Origin: Palsa-504 sp963795795 | Lineage (GTDB): Bacteria; Actinomycetota; Actinomycetes; Streptosporangiales; Streptosporangiaceae | DNA: 64,000 nt | Direction: 5' to 3' | NCBI GenBank assembly: GCA_963795795.1 | Contig: CAWCJS010000034.1 | Span: forward strand, 558,001-622,000 | Shown here: positions 10,345-19,082 of the stretch, piece after piece | How the letters are laid out: each line of letters opens with the position of its first letter | Numbering within the stretch: position 1 is the stretch's first letter | Made by a program: the position numbers and the translations under genes | The notes under the pieces: generated by a model | The model's input: only the letters and a program-made list of their open reading frames with translations | What the model was told of the DNA's origin: nothing | Database searches by the model: none

Positions 10345-10998
10345 GTGAGTACTTCGGAGAGCACGGTGGCGATTATCGGCACCGGCAACATCGGGGGCAC
10401 GCTGGCGGCGGAGTTCGCGGCCGGCGGCCAGGGCTTCCTGCTGGCCGGCCGGGACGCCGAGGCCGCCAGGAAGATCGCGGCCGACCTGGACGGGTACGCC
10501 CAGGCGGTGAGCGTGGATGAGGCGGTCCAGCGGGCCGACGTGCTCGTGGTGGCCGTCTGGCTGGACGACTTCAGGCAGCTCATCGCCCAGTACGGCGGGC
10601 AGCTGGCCGGCAAGGTGATCGTGGACCCGACCAACCCGGTCGGGCCGGACGGCGCTGGCGGCTACCGCAAGGTCATCGGCGAGCAGGAGTCCTCCGGGCA
10701 GATCCTGGCCGGGCTCCTGCCGGCCGGGGCCCGGCTGGTCAAGGCGTTCGGCACGCTGTCGGCCCCGACGCTGGCCGCCTCTGCGCGGCGGGAGCCCGAG
10801 CGGGCGGTGCTGTTCTACGCCACGGACGACGACGTGGCCGGAGACCTGGTCGCCGGGCTGATCCGCGCCGCCGGCTTCGACCCGGTTCCGGTCGGCGGCC
10901 TCGACCAGTCCATCCGCATCGAGATGTACGGCGACCTGCACGAATACGGCGCCCTGGGCCGGGTCGTGAACCGGACTGAGGCACTGAAGGCCATCTGA
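10345..10998 (+). CDS. F420-dependent NADP reductase-like oxidoreductase
   Basis: A 217-residue Rossmann-fold protein starting AIIGTGNIGGTLAAEF after a short leader. It resembles the NADPH:F420 oxidoreductase family (IPR F420_oxidored N-domain). The central segment VVAVWLDDFRQLI and the DPTNPVGPDG strand fit that fold. The start is a GTG at 10345 with AAAGG at 10331-10335; a longer in-frame ATG at 10267 would begin within the operator region and add unrelated residues. It may reduce F420 or another electrophile; members of this family are also called simply NAD(P)-binding proteins. Three MarR-type operators lie upstream. Confidence 0.78.
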   Translation: MSTSESTVAIIGTGNIGGTLAAEFAAGGQGFLLAGRDAEAARKIAADLDGYAQAVSVDEAVQRADVLVVAVWLDDFRQLIAQYGGQLAGKVIVDPTNPVGPDGAGGYRKVIGEQESSGQILAGLLPAGARLVKAFGTLSAPTLAASARREPERAVLFYATDDDVAGDLVAGLIRAAGFDPVPVGGLDQSIRIEMYGDLHEYGALGRVVNRTEALKAI

Positions 10999-11036
10999 CC
11001 CAGGCCGGATCTGGCACCGTCCGCATCGCGCCCGGG

Positions 11037-12353
11037 TCAGCGGGCAGGTAAATCGGCGGCGTCGGCCAGCTTGCGCGCGACGGCGAGTCCCCAGGGGATG
11101 CTGAGCAGGACGATGAGCGCGAGACCGAGGACAAGCGGCGCCGGCCGGGCGGCGCCGAGAACCAGGCAGGCCACGGCCACGGCGGCGCCGACCCGGGCGA
11201 CCGGCCGGTACGGGCCGCGGCCGCCGTGCCAGGCCTGCAGGGTCACGGCGAGCAGAATCGTCGCGCCGAGCACGACCGCGGCGCCGGCGCACAGCACCCA
11301 CGCCGTGGCGGCCGGGGTGCGACCGGCGTGGGCGTGGTCAACGAGGCTGACCATCGCGGCGCCCATCGCGGCCACCGCGGCGGTGAGCGGCAGGTGGCCG
11401 AGTATCCACTGCACGCTGGCCGTCCGGTCCGTCCTGGGCAGCCGCTGCCCGGCGAAGTCGAAGTACGTCCACCAGGCGCCGAAGCCGACCACGACGGCGA
11501 CCAGCCCGACGGCCAGGGTGAGCCCGCTGATCGGCCGGCCGGACAGCCCGGTGACGACACCGGTAAGGGTCTCGCCGAGCACGATGATGATGAACGCCCC
11601 GAACCGTTCGGTGAGCGCCTCGGTGATGACGAACCCGGGTGTTTCCGGCCGGTCGGTCGTGACGAGAATGGCCGAGAACCCGGCCAGGTAAGCGACGTCG
11701 ATCACGCCCCAGGCCGGCACCCGGGCGCCGGCCGGCAGCAGGGCCGTGGCGGCCAGCAGGACGGCGCAGGCCGCCGTCCCGGCGACGAACAGCCGGCTCG
11801 GCCGGCGGAACTCGGGGCGGTCGCCGCGCGCGGCCAGCAGCCACAGCACGGCCAGCACCGCGAACAGTACCGCCGAGGCGACGGCGAACGCGGCCCCGCG
11901 CGCCCCGCCTGCCTGCGGGATGGACGCGCCCATCGCGGCCAGCAGCAGGATCTGCAGCAGGAACGTGCTGCGGGCGCGGGCGTCCTCGTGGCCGTGGAGC
12001 TCATGGTGGAGGCTGCCGTTGGCCCAGGCGATCCACACCAGCGTGAACACCACGGCGAATTGGCCGAGCCCGGGCCAGGTCAGGTGCCCGGCCAGGCGGT
12101 GGGCGGCCTGGGCGACCAGGACGACCACCGCCAGGTCGTAGAACAGCTCGAGCGGACCGACCGCACGCTCGCGCGGCTGCTCGCCGTGCGGACGCGGCGG
12201 CTGCCACAAGGAGCGGCGCAGCCGAGCCCAGCGCTCCCGGCGAGCAGGCGCGCCGGTACCGGGCGGCGGCGGACCTGATGCCCGGGCCGGGCCCGCCGCC
12301 TGACCAGGCCGGCCTGGTTGATCCTGCATCCGGTTCGGCTCCTTGCGTAGCAC
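11037..12353 (-). CDS. ltrA: Low-temperature-requirement A (LtrA) family membrane protein
   Basis: A 438-residue polytopic membrane protein of the LtrA family. The hallmark N-terminal motif ELFYDLAVVVLVAQAAH follows an Arg/Pro-rich cytosolic leader of about 70 residues. VWIAWANGSLHHELHGHED and ITEALTERFGAFIIIVLGETL are also conserved; about ten to twelve hydrophobic helices follow. The biochemical role of LtrA is unsettled. The ATG at 12353 or one at 12329 (MQDQPGRPG) could be used. It follows the second MarR gene on the same strand after a 33-bp gap and may be cotranscribed with it. Confidence 0.85.
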   Translation of the reverse strand: MLRKEPNRMQDQPGRPGQAAGPARASGPPPPGTGAPARRERWARLRRSLWQPPRPHGEQPRERAVGPLELFYDLAVVVLVAQAAHRLAGHLTWPGLGQFAVVFTLVWIAWANGSLHHELHGHEDARARSTFLLQILLLAAMGASIPQAGGARGAAFAVASAVLFAVLAVLWLLAARGDRPEFRRPSRLFVAGTAACAVLLAATALLPAGARVPAWGVIDVAYLAGFSAILVTTDRPETPGFVITEALTERFGAFIIIVLGETLTGVVTGLSGRPISGLTLAVGLVAVVVGFGAWWTYFDFAGQRLPRTDRTASVQWILGHLPLTAAVAAMGAAMVSLVDHAHAGRTPAATAWVLCAGAAVVLGATILLAVTLQAWHGGRGPYRPVARVGAAVAVACLVLGAARPAPLVLGLALIVLLSIPWGLAVARKLADAADLPAR

Positions 12354-12386
12354 CGCCCCGCCGACGCCCGGCCGGGACGCGCCGGG

Positions 12387-12890
12387 TCAGGGCTGGTTGA
12401 TTCCAGAGGTGTCGATGCGCGACAGGATGCGGTCTGCGGCCTGTCCAAGGCGTCGCAGCTGTTCGGCCGACAGGACATCGATAACGAGCGATCGCACGTG
12501 CGCCACGTGTCCGGGGGCCGCCTCGGCGAGGATCTGGAAGCCCTGCTCGGTCAGGATGGCGTTGGTGAACCGCCCGTCCGTCAGGTCAGGCTCGCGGCGT
12601 ACCAAGCCCCGCCCTTCGAGGCGATTGAACAGGTGCGACAGCCGGGACAGCGACGCGTTGGTCAGCGCGGCCAGCGAGCTCATCCGCATGGTCCGCTCCG
12701 GCGTCTCGGACAGTATGGCCAGGACCTGGTACTCCACCATCAGCAGGTTCGAGTCGCGACGCAGTTGCTGGTCGATCGACCAGGGAAGCCAGGAAATCAA
12801 CCGCACCACGGCGAGCCAGGAGTCGAGTTGCGCGGCGGTCAGCCACTTCACCGCCGGCTCCTCGGCACCGTGGCTGGCTCCTTCTATCAC
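12387..12890 (-). CDS. MarR-family transcriptional regulator (paralogue 2)
   Basis: A 167-residue MarR winged-helix regulator closely related to the one at 8881-9378. The segments SWLPWSIDQQLRRDSNL, NASLSRLSHL, GLVRREPD and GHVAHVRSLVIDVLS are shared almost verbatim. The start is a GTG at 12888-12890, preceded by TGATCC as in the paralogue. An ACTTGA-N4-TCAAGT-like site with one mismatch is centred 27 bp upstream, so autoregulation is likely. It probably leads an operon with ltrA and is divergent from the aldo/keto reductase. Confidence 0.9.
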   Translation of the reverse strand: MIEGASHGAEEPAVKWLTAAQLDSWLAVVRLISWLPWSIDQQLRRDSNLLMVEYQVLAILSETPERTMRMSSLAALTNASLSRLSHLFNRLEGRGLVRREPDLTDGRFTNAILTEQGFQILAEAAPGHVAHVRSLVIDVLSAEQLRRLGQAADRILSRIDTSGINQP

Positions 12891-12908
12891 CGGATCAGGA
12901 TACCAAGC

Positions 12909-12924
12909 ACTGGACGATTCAAGT
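12909..12924. promoter_or_regulatory. Operator 4 in the MarR2/aldo-keto reductase divergent promoter
   Basis: ACTGGA-cgat-TCAAGT, one mismatch from the ACTTGA-N4-TCAAGT dyad seen at 10123, 10216 and 10249. It lies 19 bp before the MarR2 GTG and within the shared divergent region of the aldo/keto reductase, the position expected for autoregulation. Confidence 0.6.
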
Positions 12925-13006
12925 GACTCAGCGTGATACCCGACGCCAGGCAGATCACCGGGATCTGGTGATGGCTTCTCACCTGCCCGGCGGCGAACCT
13001 GGATCC

Positions 13007-13909
13007 ATGTCAGCGTCCGATTCAGTGAAACGCGCCGGCCCCAGCCTGCCGCCCCGCGCCATGTCGACGTTCCCGCTCGGCCCCAGACAGGTCAGGCGGT
13101 CCGGATACGGCGCGATGCAACTGGCCGGTCCGTGGGCCGTCAACGCGCCGGCCGACCGGGCCTCGGCGATCGCCGTGCTCCGGGCCGCGGTCGGAGCCGG
13201 GATCGATCACATCGACACGGCCCAGTACTACGGCCCGGATGTGGTCAACGAGCTGATCCGCGAGGCGCTCTACCCCTATCCGCCTGAGCTGGCGATCGTC
13301 AGCAAGGTCGGGGTCTTCCGGGACGCCGGGGTCCCCGGCGGCGACGCGCGCCAGTTGCGCGAGGGCATCGAAGACAACCTCCGCAGCCTGCGGGTCGGCC
13401 AGCTAGCCGCGGTCAACCTCCGCGTGCCCAGCCCCGGCCGCGCCGATGCGCGCTTCGATGATCACCTGGCCGCCATGGTCCGGGCCCGCGACGAGGGTCT
13501 GATCGCCGGTGTCGGCCTGAGCAACGTCAGCCTCGAACAGCTCAGGCACGCCGCGGACCGAACCGAGATCGTCTGCGTGCAGAACCTGTTCCACCTGGCC
13601 GACCGCGGCTCGACCCCGGTTCTGCAGGAGTGCCTCCGCCGCGGCATCGCCTTCGTGCCGTTCTGCCCGCTCGGCCTGCCGCGCGGCGCGGGTAACCCGG
13701 TGCTCGGCAGCCCGGTGGTCAGCCAGACCGCTACTCGCCTCGGCGTCACCCCGGCGCAGGTCGCACTGCAGTGGCTGCTCCAGCTGGCCCCCAACGTACT
13801 GCTGATCCCCGGCACCGGCTCCACCGGTCACCTGCTGGAAAACCTCGCCGCCGAGCACGTGGCGCTGGATGACCGGGCCCTGCGCCAGCTGGCCGGTGTG
13901 GCCGGCTGA
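13007..13909 (+). CDS. Aldo/keto reductase
   Basis: An aldo/keto reductase (about 300 residues from the ATG at 13007) reducing carbonyls with NADPH on a TIM barrel. Family signatures are GYGAMQLAG at the N terminus, the catalytic Asp/Tyr pair in IDHIDTAQYYGPDVVNELI, the Lys in AIVSKVG and LSNVSLEQL. The usual catalytic His position after strand 4 reads NLRVP (Arg/Val), so the tetrad may be incomplete, as in several actinobacterial members. Other in-frame starts exist at 12923, 12971 and 13061; none has a strong Shine-Dalgarno. It is divergent from MarR2 across operator 4. Confidence 0.85.
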   Translation: MSASDSVKRAGPSLPPRAMSTFPLGPRQVRRSGYGAMQLAGPWAVNAPADRASAIAVLRAAVGAGIDHIDTAQYYGPDVVNELIREALYPYPPELAIVSKVGVFRDAGVPGGDARQLREGIEDNLRSLRVGQLAAVNLRVPSPGRADARFDDHLAAMVRARDEGLIAGVGLSNVSLEQLRHAADRTEIVCVQNLFHLADRGSTPVLQECLRRGIAFVPFCPLGLPRGAGNPVLGSPVVSQTATRLGVTPAQVALQWLLQLAPNVLLIPGTGSTGHLLENLAAEHVALDDRALRQLAGVAG

Positions 13910-13910
13910 C

Positions 13911-14627
13911 CTAGCTCGGGGGCTCCGCGCCGATCGCAGCGAGAATCTCCTGCCAGGCAATGCGTAGGTGCTCGCTCATCGCGCGCATGGCCTGCTCGGC
14001 ATGGCGCGCGATGATGGCCTCGATGACGGCATCGTGCCCGTCGCCTGAGGTCTCCTGCAGCACCGAGTGCTCTTGCGCATCGTGCACCATGAACAGCGCG
14101 CTGCGCGCGTCCTCAACGGCCTGGGCCAGGCGGGCGTTCCTGGCGGCGGCGGCCACACCCAGGTGAAACGCCGAGTCGGCCTGCCGGAACTCGCCGACAC
14201 TGCGGCTGAGCCGGATCCGTTGGTTGGCGTCCCGCATCCGGCTGATGTCATCAGCATCTCGTCGCTCGGCGGCGAGAAACGCCGTCATCGGCTCTACGGC
14301 CAGCCGGAACTCGTGGTTCTCCCGCATCTGGTCGTACGCGGCGCGCAGCCGGTGCCTGGACTCGGCGAGAGTATGAGCGGGACCGAGCACCTTCGCGCCA
14401 CCGGGCCCGCGCCGGGGCTCGATGAGCCCTTCGCCCTGCAGGAGACGTAGCGCTTCCCGGACGGTTACGCGCGAGACGTGGAGGGACTCCGCCAGGGCCC
14501 GCTCGGTCGGCAGGTGTTCTCCGGGAAGAACCTCACCCAGCGTGATCATCCGGCGGATGCGCTGCACGACATGCTCATACGCGGCCGGGATCGTCAGCGG
14601 CACCAGCCGCGAGGACGGCTGTTCCAT
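13911..14627 (-). CDS. GntR/FadR-family transcriptional regulator
   Basis: A 238-residue FadR-subfamily GntR regulator. The N-terminal winged helix reads GEHLPTERALAESLHVSRVTVREALRLLQGEGL, followed by an all-helical FCD ligand domain (EFRLAVEPMTAFLAAERR, FHLGVAAAARN, EHLRIAW). I choose the ATG at 14627 because ACCAAGG lies 8 nt before it; an ATG at 14633 or a TTG at 14675 are in frame. It is divergent from an amino-acid permease, and a perfect 11-bp inverted repeat covers the shared promoter, so it very likely controls the permease and itself. Confidence 0.88.
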   Translation of the reverse strand: MEQPSSRLVPLTIPAAYEHVVQRIRRMITLGEVLPGEHLPTERALAESLHVSRVTVREALRLLQGEGLIEPRRGPGGAKVLGPAHTLAESRHRLRAAYDQMRENHEFRLAVEPMTAFLAAERRDADDISRMRDANQRIRLSRSVGEFRQADSAFHLGVAAAARNARLAQAVEDARSALFMVHDAQEHSVLQETSGDGHDAVIEAIIARHAEQAMRAMSEHLRIAWQEILAAIGAEPPS

Positions 14628-14654
14628 GGCCATCACCTTGGTCGTCTCTGTAGT

Positions 14655-14708
14655 CCTTAGATCCACGTTATCCAACCATCTTGACGGGGTCCATTGTTGG
14701 ATCTAAGG
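14655..14708. promoter_or_regulatory. GntR operator candidate: 11-bp inverted repeat
   Basis: CCTTAGATCCA at 14655-14665 is the exact reverse complement of TGGATCTAAGG at 14698-14708, with a 32-bp spacer. Inside the spacer, ATCCAAC (about 14670-14676) and the GTTGGAT overlapping the right arm (14696-14702) make a second nested inverted pair. The whole array lies between the divergent GntR and permease starts, where a regulator would block both promoters. Confidence 0.7.
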
Positions 14709-14767
14709 TCTAAATTCTAGTCCATGAGTCCAAAAGGGAGTCGCGCCCCGAGCAGGAGGACACGGAA

Positions 14768-16435
14768 ATGAGCACACAAGACCTCTCTGATGTCCCGCCG
14801 AGACTTCGCCGCGACGTAGGGCTGCTGCCGCTGTTCATGGTCTCGGCCGGATCCGTCATCGGGTCCGGCTGGCTGCTCGGCGCGCTGCACGCATCCGTAG
14901 CGGCCGGGCCCGCCGCCATCGTCTCGTGGGGCATCGGCGCGGTGCTGCTGATCGGCATCGCGCTGATCTACGCCGAGCTCGGCTCGACCTACCCGGTCTC
15001 GGGCAGCACGGCCCGGTTCACCTGGATTCACGCCGGAACCCTGGGCGGCTTCTTCTGCGGGACCTTCTCCTACCTGGCCGCGGTGGCCATCGCACCGATC
15101 GAGCTCGAGGCCACGCTCGGCTACGTCAACGCCAAGCTGTGGAGCGGGCTGGAGACCCCGGCCGGGCTGCTCACCGGAACCGGCATCGCTGTCGGCATCG
15201 CCGGCATGTTCGTGTTCACGGCGCTGAACCTGTTCGGCATCAAATGGATGGCCAGGACGAATACGGTCGCCATGTACTGGAAGATCCTGATCCCCGTTCT
15301 GACCATCATCTTCATCATGACCAAGGTCTTCCACGGCTCGAACTTCAGCGCCGGCGGCGGGTTCTTGCCCTACGGCTTCAAGGGCGTGTTCGTCGCGATC
15401 CCGCTCGGCGTCGTGTTCGCCCTGGAGGGCTTCGAGCAGGCCGCCCAGCTGGCCGGCGAGGCGCGTAACCCCAAGCGGGACGTGCCGATCGCGGTGGTCG
15501 GCTCCATGCTCCTCGGCGCGGCCATCTACCTGCTGCTGCAGGTGTGCTTCACCGGCGCGCTGAACCCGGCCAACATCGCCCACGGCTGGACCAACCCGTT
15601 CGGCAACGCCGGCACGTTCGGCCCGTACTACACCCTGGCCAGCTCGATCGGCCTGGGGTGGCTCGGCACCGTGCTGATCATCGACGCGATCGTCTCACCG
15701 GCCGGAACCGGCCTGGTCTACCTGAGCGCGACCTCGCGGCTGTCGTACTCGCTGGCCAAGACCCGCTTCGTCCCGCCGGTGTTCGGCGCCATCGACCGAC
15801 GCGGCGTGCCGTGGTTCAGCATCGCCTTCGGCGGCGTCTTCGGCTGCTTCCTGTTCCTGCCGTTCGGCGGCTGGGCGTCGCTGGTCTCGGCCATCACCGC
15901 GGCCTCCGCGTACATGTACAGCTTCGCCCCCGTCGCGGTGATGTCGTTGCGCAAGAGCGACCCGGACCGGGTCCGGCCCTATCGGGCGCCGCTGCTGAAC
16001 GTCATCGCGCCGTTCAGCTTCATCGTTACTGGCGAGATCATCTACTGGAGCGGGACCACTAACCTCGTCAAGCTCGACATCGCCGTCGTCTTCTTCCTGA
16101 TCTTGTACGTGATCGCCCGCCGCCTCGACCCGAACCAGGAGCGGCTCGACGTCCGGGCCGGGTCGTTCGCCATCCCGTGGGTCGTCGGCCTGACCATCTT
16201 CTCGATTTTCGGCGGCAGCTACGTCCAGGGCTATACCGAGGTGTTCGGCCTCAAAATCGGCCACCACCTGCCGTTCTGGTGGGACCTCGGCTCAATCGCG
16301 ATCTTCAGCCTCGCCGTCTTCTACTATGCCGTCAACAGCCGCCTGGGTCCGGAGCAGACCAGGCAGCATGCCGAGGAAGCGGCGGCCGACGCGCACCAGG
16401 AGGACCTGGACATGGGCATCGCCCAGCCCGCCTGA
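14768..16435 (+). CDS. APC-superfamily amino-acid permease
   Basis: A 555-residue integral membrane transporter with about twelve helices. The first helix AGSVIGSGWLLGA carries the unwound glycine substrate-binding segment of the APC superfamily, and FALEGFEQAAQLAGEARNPKRDVP is the conserved helix 6 to loop region. The Shine-Dalgarno AGGAGG is at about 14755. The substrate (amino acid or polyamine) is unknown. It is followed after 69 bp by an SDR on the same strand and regulated by the divergent GntR protein by inference. Confidence 0.9.
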   Translation: MSTQDLSDVPPRLRRDVGLLPLFMVSAGSVIGSGWLLGALHASVAAGPAAIVSWGIGAVLLIGIALIYAELGSTYPVSGSTARFTWIHAGTLGGFFCGTFSYLAAVAIAPIELEATLGYVNAKLWSGLETPAGLLTGTGIAVGIAGMFVFTALNLFGIKWMARTNTVAMYWKILIPVLTIIFIMTKVFHGSNFSAGGGFLPYGFKGVFVAIPLGVVFALEGFEQAAQLAGEARNPKRDVPIAVVGSMLLGAAIYLLLQVCFTGALNPANIAHGWTNPFGNAGTFGPYYTLASSIGLGWLGTVLIIDAIVSPAGTGLVYLSATSRLSYSLAKTRFVPPVFGAIDRRGVPWFSIAFGGVFGCFLFLPFGGWASLVSAITAASAYMYSFAPVAVMSLRKSDPDRVRPYRAPLLNVIAPFSFIVTGEIIYWSGTTNLVKLDIAVVFFLILYVIARRLDPNQERLDVRAGSFAIPWVVGLTIFSIFGGSYVQGYTEVFGLKIGHHLPFWWDLGSIAIFSLAVFYYAVNSRLGPEQTRQHAEEAAADAHQEDLDMGIAQPA

Positions 16436-16504
16436 CGCGGTGAACTGACCCAACGGGCATCCGGGCTCGCCGGACGTCCCGCGTCCCGTCTAGATCGGAA
16501 CACC

Positions 16505-17257
16505 ATGGCGAATCTCGGCAACAAGATCGCGGTGATCACCGGGGCTGCTGGCGCGATCGGGCGTGAGACGGTCAGCGTGTTCCGCACGAGCGGCGCAACC
16601 GTCGTCGGGGTGGACATCCGGGGCGAGTCGGACGCGGACCTGTTCATCCAGGCGGATCTCACTCAGGCCACCCAGGTCAGGGACCTGTACGCCCAGATTG
16701 CGCGAACCTACGGCCGTATCGACATTCTCTTCAACAACGCCGGCATCGCCCTCGCCGAGGATGGCTCCGTGCTGGACACCGACGTGGCCACGTTCAACCG
16801 GGTCATGGAGGCCAACGTCCTCAGCGTGTTCCTGTGCTGCAAGTACGGCCTGCCCTACCTCGTCGAGAATGGCGGCGGCTCCGTGGTGAACACCGCCTCC
16901 CTGGTGGCGACCATGGGTTCGGCCGTCTCCCAGATCGCCTACACGGCATCGAAGGGCGCCGTACTCTCGCTGACCCGCGAGATCGCGATCGAGTTCGCGA
17001 AGAAGAACGTGAGGGTCAACGCCATCAGCCCAGGTCCGGTCGAGACACCCCTGCTGGCGACGCTGTTCGATCCGGGTCAGAAGGCTCGTCGCCTCGTCCA
17101 CGTCCCTTACGGGCGCTTCGCGCGGCCGGTCGAGATCGCCGAGGCAGCCGCGTTCCTCGCGAGTGATGCGGCTTCCTACATCAGCGGTCATGAACTGCGC
17201 GTCGACGGTGGCATCAGCGCCGCGTACGTCACGGCCGAGGGCGACCCCGCACGCTGA
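16505..17257 (+). CDS. SDR-family 3-oxoacyl reductase-like enzyme
   Basis: A 250-residue classical SDR. It has VITGAAGAIGRETV at about 9-22, the Asp at the end of strand 2 (GVDIRG, suggesting NAD preference), NNAG, catalytic Ser/Tyr/Lys in NTASLVATMGS and YTASKGA, and the C-terminal S-G-x-x-L-x-V-D-G-G signature (SGHELRVDGG). It follows the permease with a short gap and probably oxidises a hydroxylated intermediate of the imported compound; the substrate cannot be assigned. Confidence 0.9.
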   Translation: MANLGNKIAVITGAAGAIGRETVSVFRTSGATVVGVDIRGESDADLFIQADLTQATQVRDLYAQIARTYGRIDILFNNAGIALAEDGSVLDTDVATFNRVMEANVLSVFLCCKYGLPYLVENGGGSVVNTASLVATMGSAVSQIAYTASKGAVLSLTREIAIEFAKKNVRVNAISPGPVETPLLATLFDPGQKARRLVHVPYGRFARPVEIAEAAAFLASDAASYISGHELRVDGGISAAYVTAEGDPAR

Positions 17258-17366
17258 CTGGATGCAGGCGGACCTGGAACATCCCCCACCTACCGCCCTT
17301 ACCGCGCTCGACGAATAGGCGAACGGGTGCTGGACGCCGGTTGGACCGCGGTGTAAGACTCCGCAG

Positions 17367-18653
17367 GTGGGCATGGATGATCCCGCGGTGAGCGAGCTGA
17401 TGGCGAGCGTCGCGGCGACGGTGAGCCGCCGGGCCGGCGCGGTATCCGAGGACGTCTACGAGGTGATCCTGCGGGAGATCCCGGAACTGCGCGGCGACCA
17501 GCCGGTGCTGGCCCTGCTCGCCTCGAGCGTCCACAGCAACATCAGCACCTGCCTGCAGGTCATGCAGCATCAGATCGACCTGAGCGCCGTGCAGGCGCCG
17601 GCCGCGGCCCTGGAGTACGCGCGCAGGCGCGCGCAGCACGGCACGCCGCTGACCGCGCTGCTGCGCGCCTACCGGCTGGGGCACACCTGCTTCGCTGACT
17701 GGCTCCTCAAGGAGCTGGCCAGGCAGACGAACGACGCCCCGATGCTGACCGCCGTCACCCTGGGCATGTCTGAGGTCGTGGCCGGCTACGTCGACCAGAC
17801 CTCCGAGGAAATCGTCGCGGCCTACACCCGCGAACGGGAGACCTGGCTGCGGAACCGCAGCGCCGCACGGGCCGCCCGGATCCGCGACCTGCTGTCGGGC
17901 CAGCGGATCAACGTAAGCGCGACGGAGGCCACCCTGGGCTACCGGCTGCGCCAGTACCACCTGGGCCTGGTGTGCTGGGCGGGAGACGCCACGGCCGCCG
18001 TCGACAACATCACGCGGCTCGAGCACGCGATCGGCCACGTCGCGGGGAAGGCGGGCTGCCCCGGTGATCCTGTCTTCCTGCCCCGTGACGAATCCAGCGC
18101 GTGGGCCTGGCTGCCGCTGGGGATCCGAGACACCTTCGACGCCGAACAGGCCAGCACGGCCGGCGTGGACGGCGACATTCATTTCGCCTTCGGCGCCGCG
18201 GCCAAGGGTGCCGCCGGGTTCCGCCTCACGCACACCCAGGCCGTGGCCGCCCAGGCCGTCGCGCTCGCCGCGGGACCCGAGGTCCCTCGAGCGGTGGCGT
18301 TCAGCGAGGTCGCACCCGTGGCGATGATGCTCGGATCACCCGGGCTGCTGCGGGCGTGGGTGCTCAGCACGCTGGCCGGACTGGCCACCGACGACGAGCA
18401 CCACGCGCGCCTGCGGGACACGCTGCTGACCTTCCTGCAGACCGGGGGGAGCTACAAGGCGACGGCCGAACGGCTGGTGCTGCACAAGAACACGGTCCAG
18501 TACCGGATCCGCAAGGCCGAGGAGAGCCTCGGCCGGCCGGTGGGCGAGAACCGGCCTGACGTGGAACTCGCATTGCGGGCCAGCCGCTGGCTGGGCTCGT
18601 CCGTGCTGCAGCCGGCCCGGGAACGATCAGCCGTCCCGGCTGACCCCGCCTAG
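17367..18653 (+). CDS. PucR/CdaR-type transcriptional regulator
   Basis: A 428-residue regulator with a C-terminal PucR helix-turn-helix: FLQTGGSYKATAERLVLHKNTVQYRIRKAEESLGRP. A GGDEF-like central domain (about 160-320) and an N-terminal helical region with the ALLRAYRLGHTCFADWLL signature precede it. This is the common actinobacterial PucR architecture. The start is a GTG at 17367 or an ATG at 17373. Its 3' end overlaps by 27 bp, convergently, the B12-binding gene. Next to the permease and SDR it probably responds to the same catabolic substrate. Confidence 0.85.
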   Translation: MGMDDPAVSELMASVAATVSRRAGAVSEDVYEVILREIPELRGDQPVLALLASSVHSNISTCLQVMQHQIDLSAVQAPAAALEYARRRAQHGTPLTALLRAYRLGHTCFADWLLKELARQTNDAPMLTAVTLGMSEVVAGYVDQTSEEIVAAYTRERETWLRNRSAARAARIRDLLSGQRINVSATEATLGYRLRQYHLGLVCWAGDATAAVDNITRLEHAIGHVAGKAGCPGDPVFLPRDESSAWAWLPLGIRDTFDAEQASTAGVDGDIHFAFGAAAKGAAGFRLTHTQAVAAQAVALAAGPEVPRAVAFSEVAPVAMMLGSPGLLRAWVLSTLAGLATDDEHHARLRDTLLTFLQTGGSYKATAERLVLHKNTVQYRIRKAEESLGRPVGENRPDVELALRASRWLGSSVLQPARERSAVPADPA

Positions 18654-19073
18654 GGCGGCTGCTCCCGGCTCCTCCGCGACCTGGCGGCCGAGTTCGGCCC
18701 GGACCCAGGCGACGATATCGGTGGTGGGCGCGCCCGGGGTGAAGATCTTGGCCACGCCCATCCGGGACAGCTCCGCGATGTCCGCGTCCGGGATGATGCC
18801 CCCGCCGAACACCACGATGTCCGCGGCGCCCCGCTCCCGCAGCAGCTCGATGACGCGGGCGAACAGGGTCATGTGCGCCCCGGACAAGATGGAAAGCCCG
18901 ACGGCGTCCACGTCCTCCTGGATGGCGGCGGCTACGATCTGCTCCGGCGTCTGGTGCAGTCCGGTGTAGATGACCTCCACCCCGGCGTCGCGCAGCGCCC
19001 GGGCCACGACCTTTGCCCCGCGGTCATGGCCGTCGAGCCCGACCTTGGCGACGATCACGCGGATCTTGCCCAT
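18627..19073 (-). CDS. Cobalamin-binding protein (methylmalonyl-CoA mutase C-domain-like)
   Basis: A stand-alone 148-residue B12-binding domain of the mutase small-domain type. The cobalamin motif D-x-H-x-x-G appears at residues 14-19 (DGHDRG), with GLSILSG and VFGGGIIP completing the SxL/GG signature. Such proteins are the separate B12 subunit of heteromeric acyl-CoA mutases. No mutase large subunit is in the window, so the partner lies elsewhere. It overlaps the PucR gene convergently. Confidence 0.92.
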   Translation of the reverse strand: MGKIRVIVAKVGLDGHDRGAKVVARALRDAGVEVIYTGLHQTPEQIVAAAIQEDVDAVGLSILSGAHMTLFARVIELLRERGAADIVVFGGGIIPDADIAELSRMGVAKIFTPGAPTTDIVAWVRAELGRQVAEEPGAAALGGVSRDG

Positions 19074-19082
19074 AGCGTCAGC

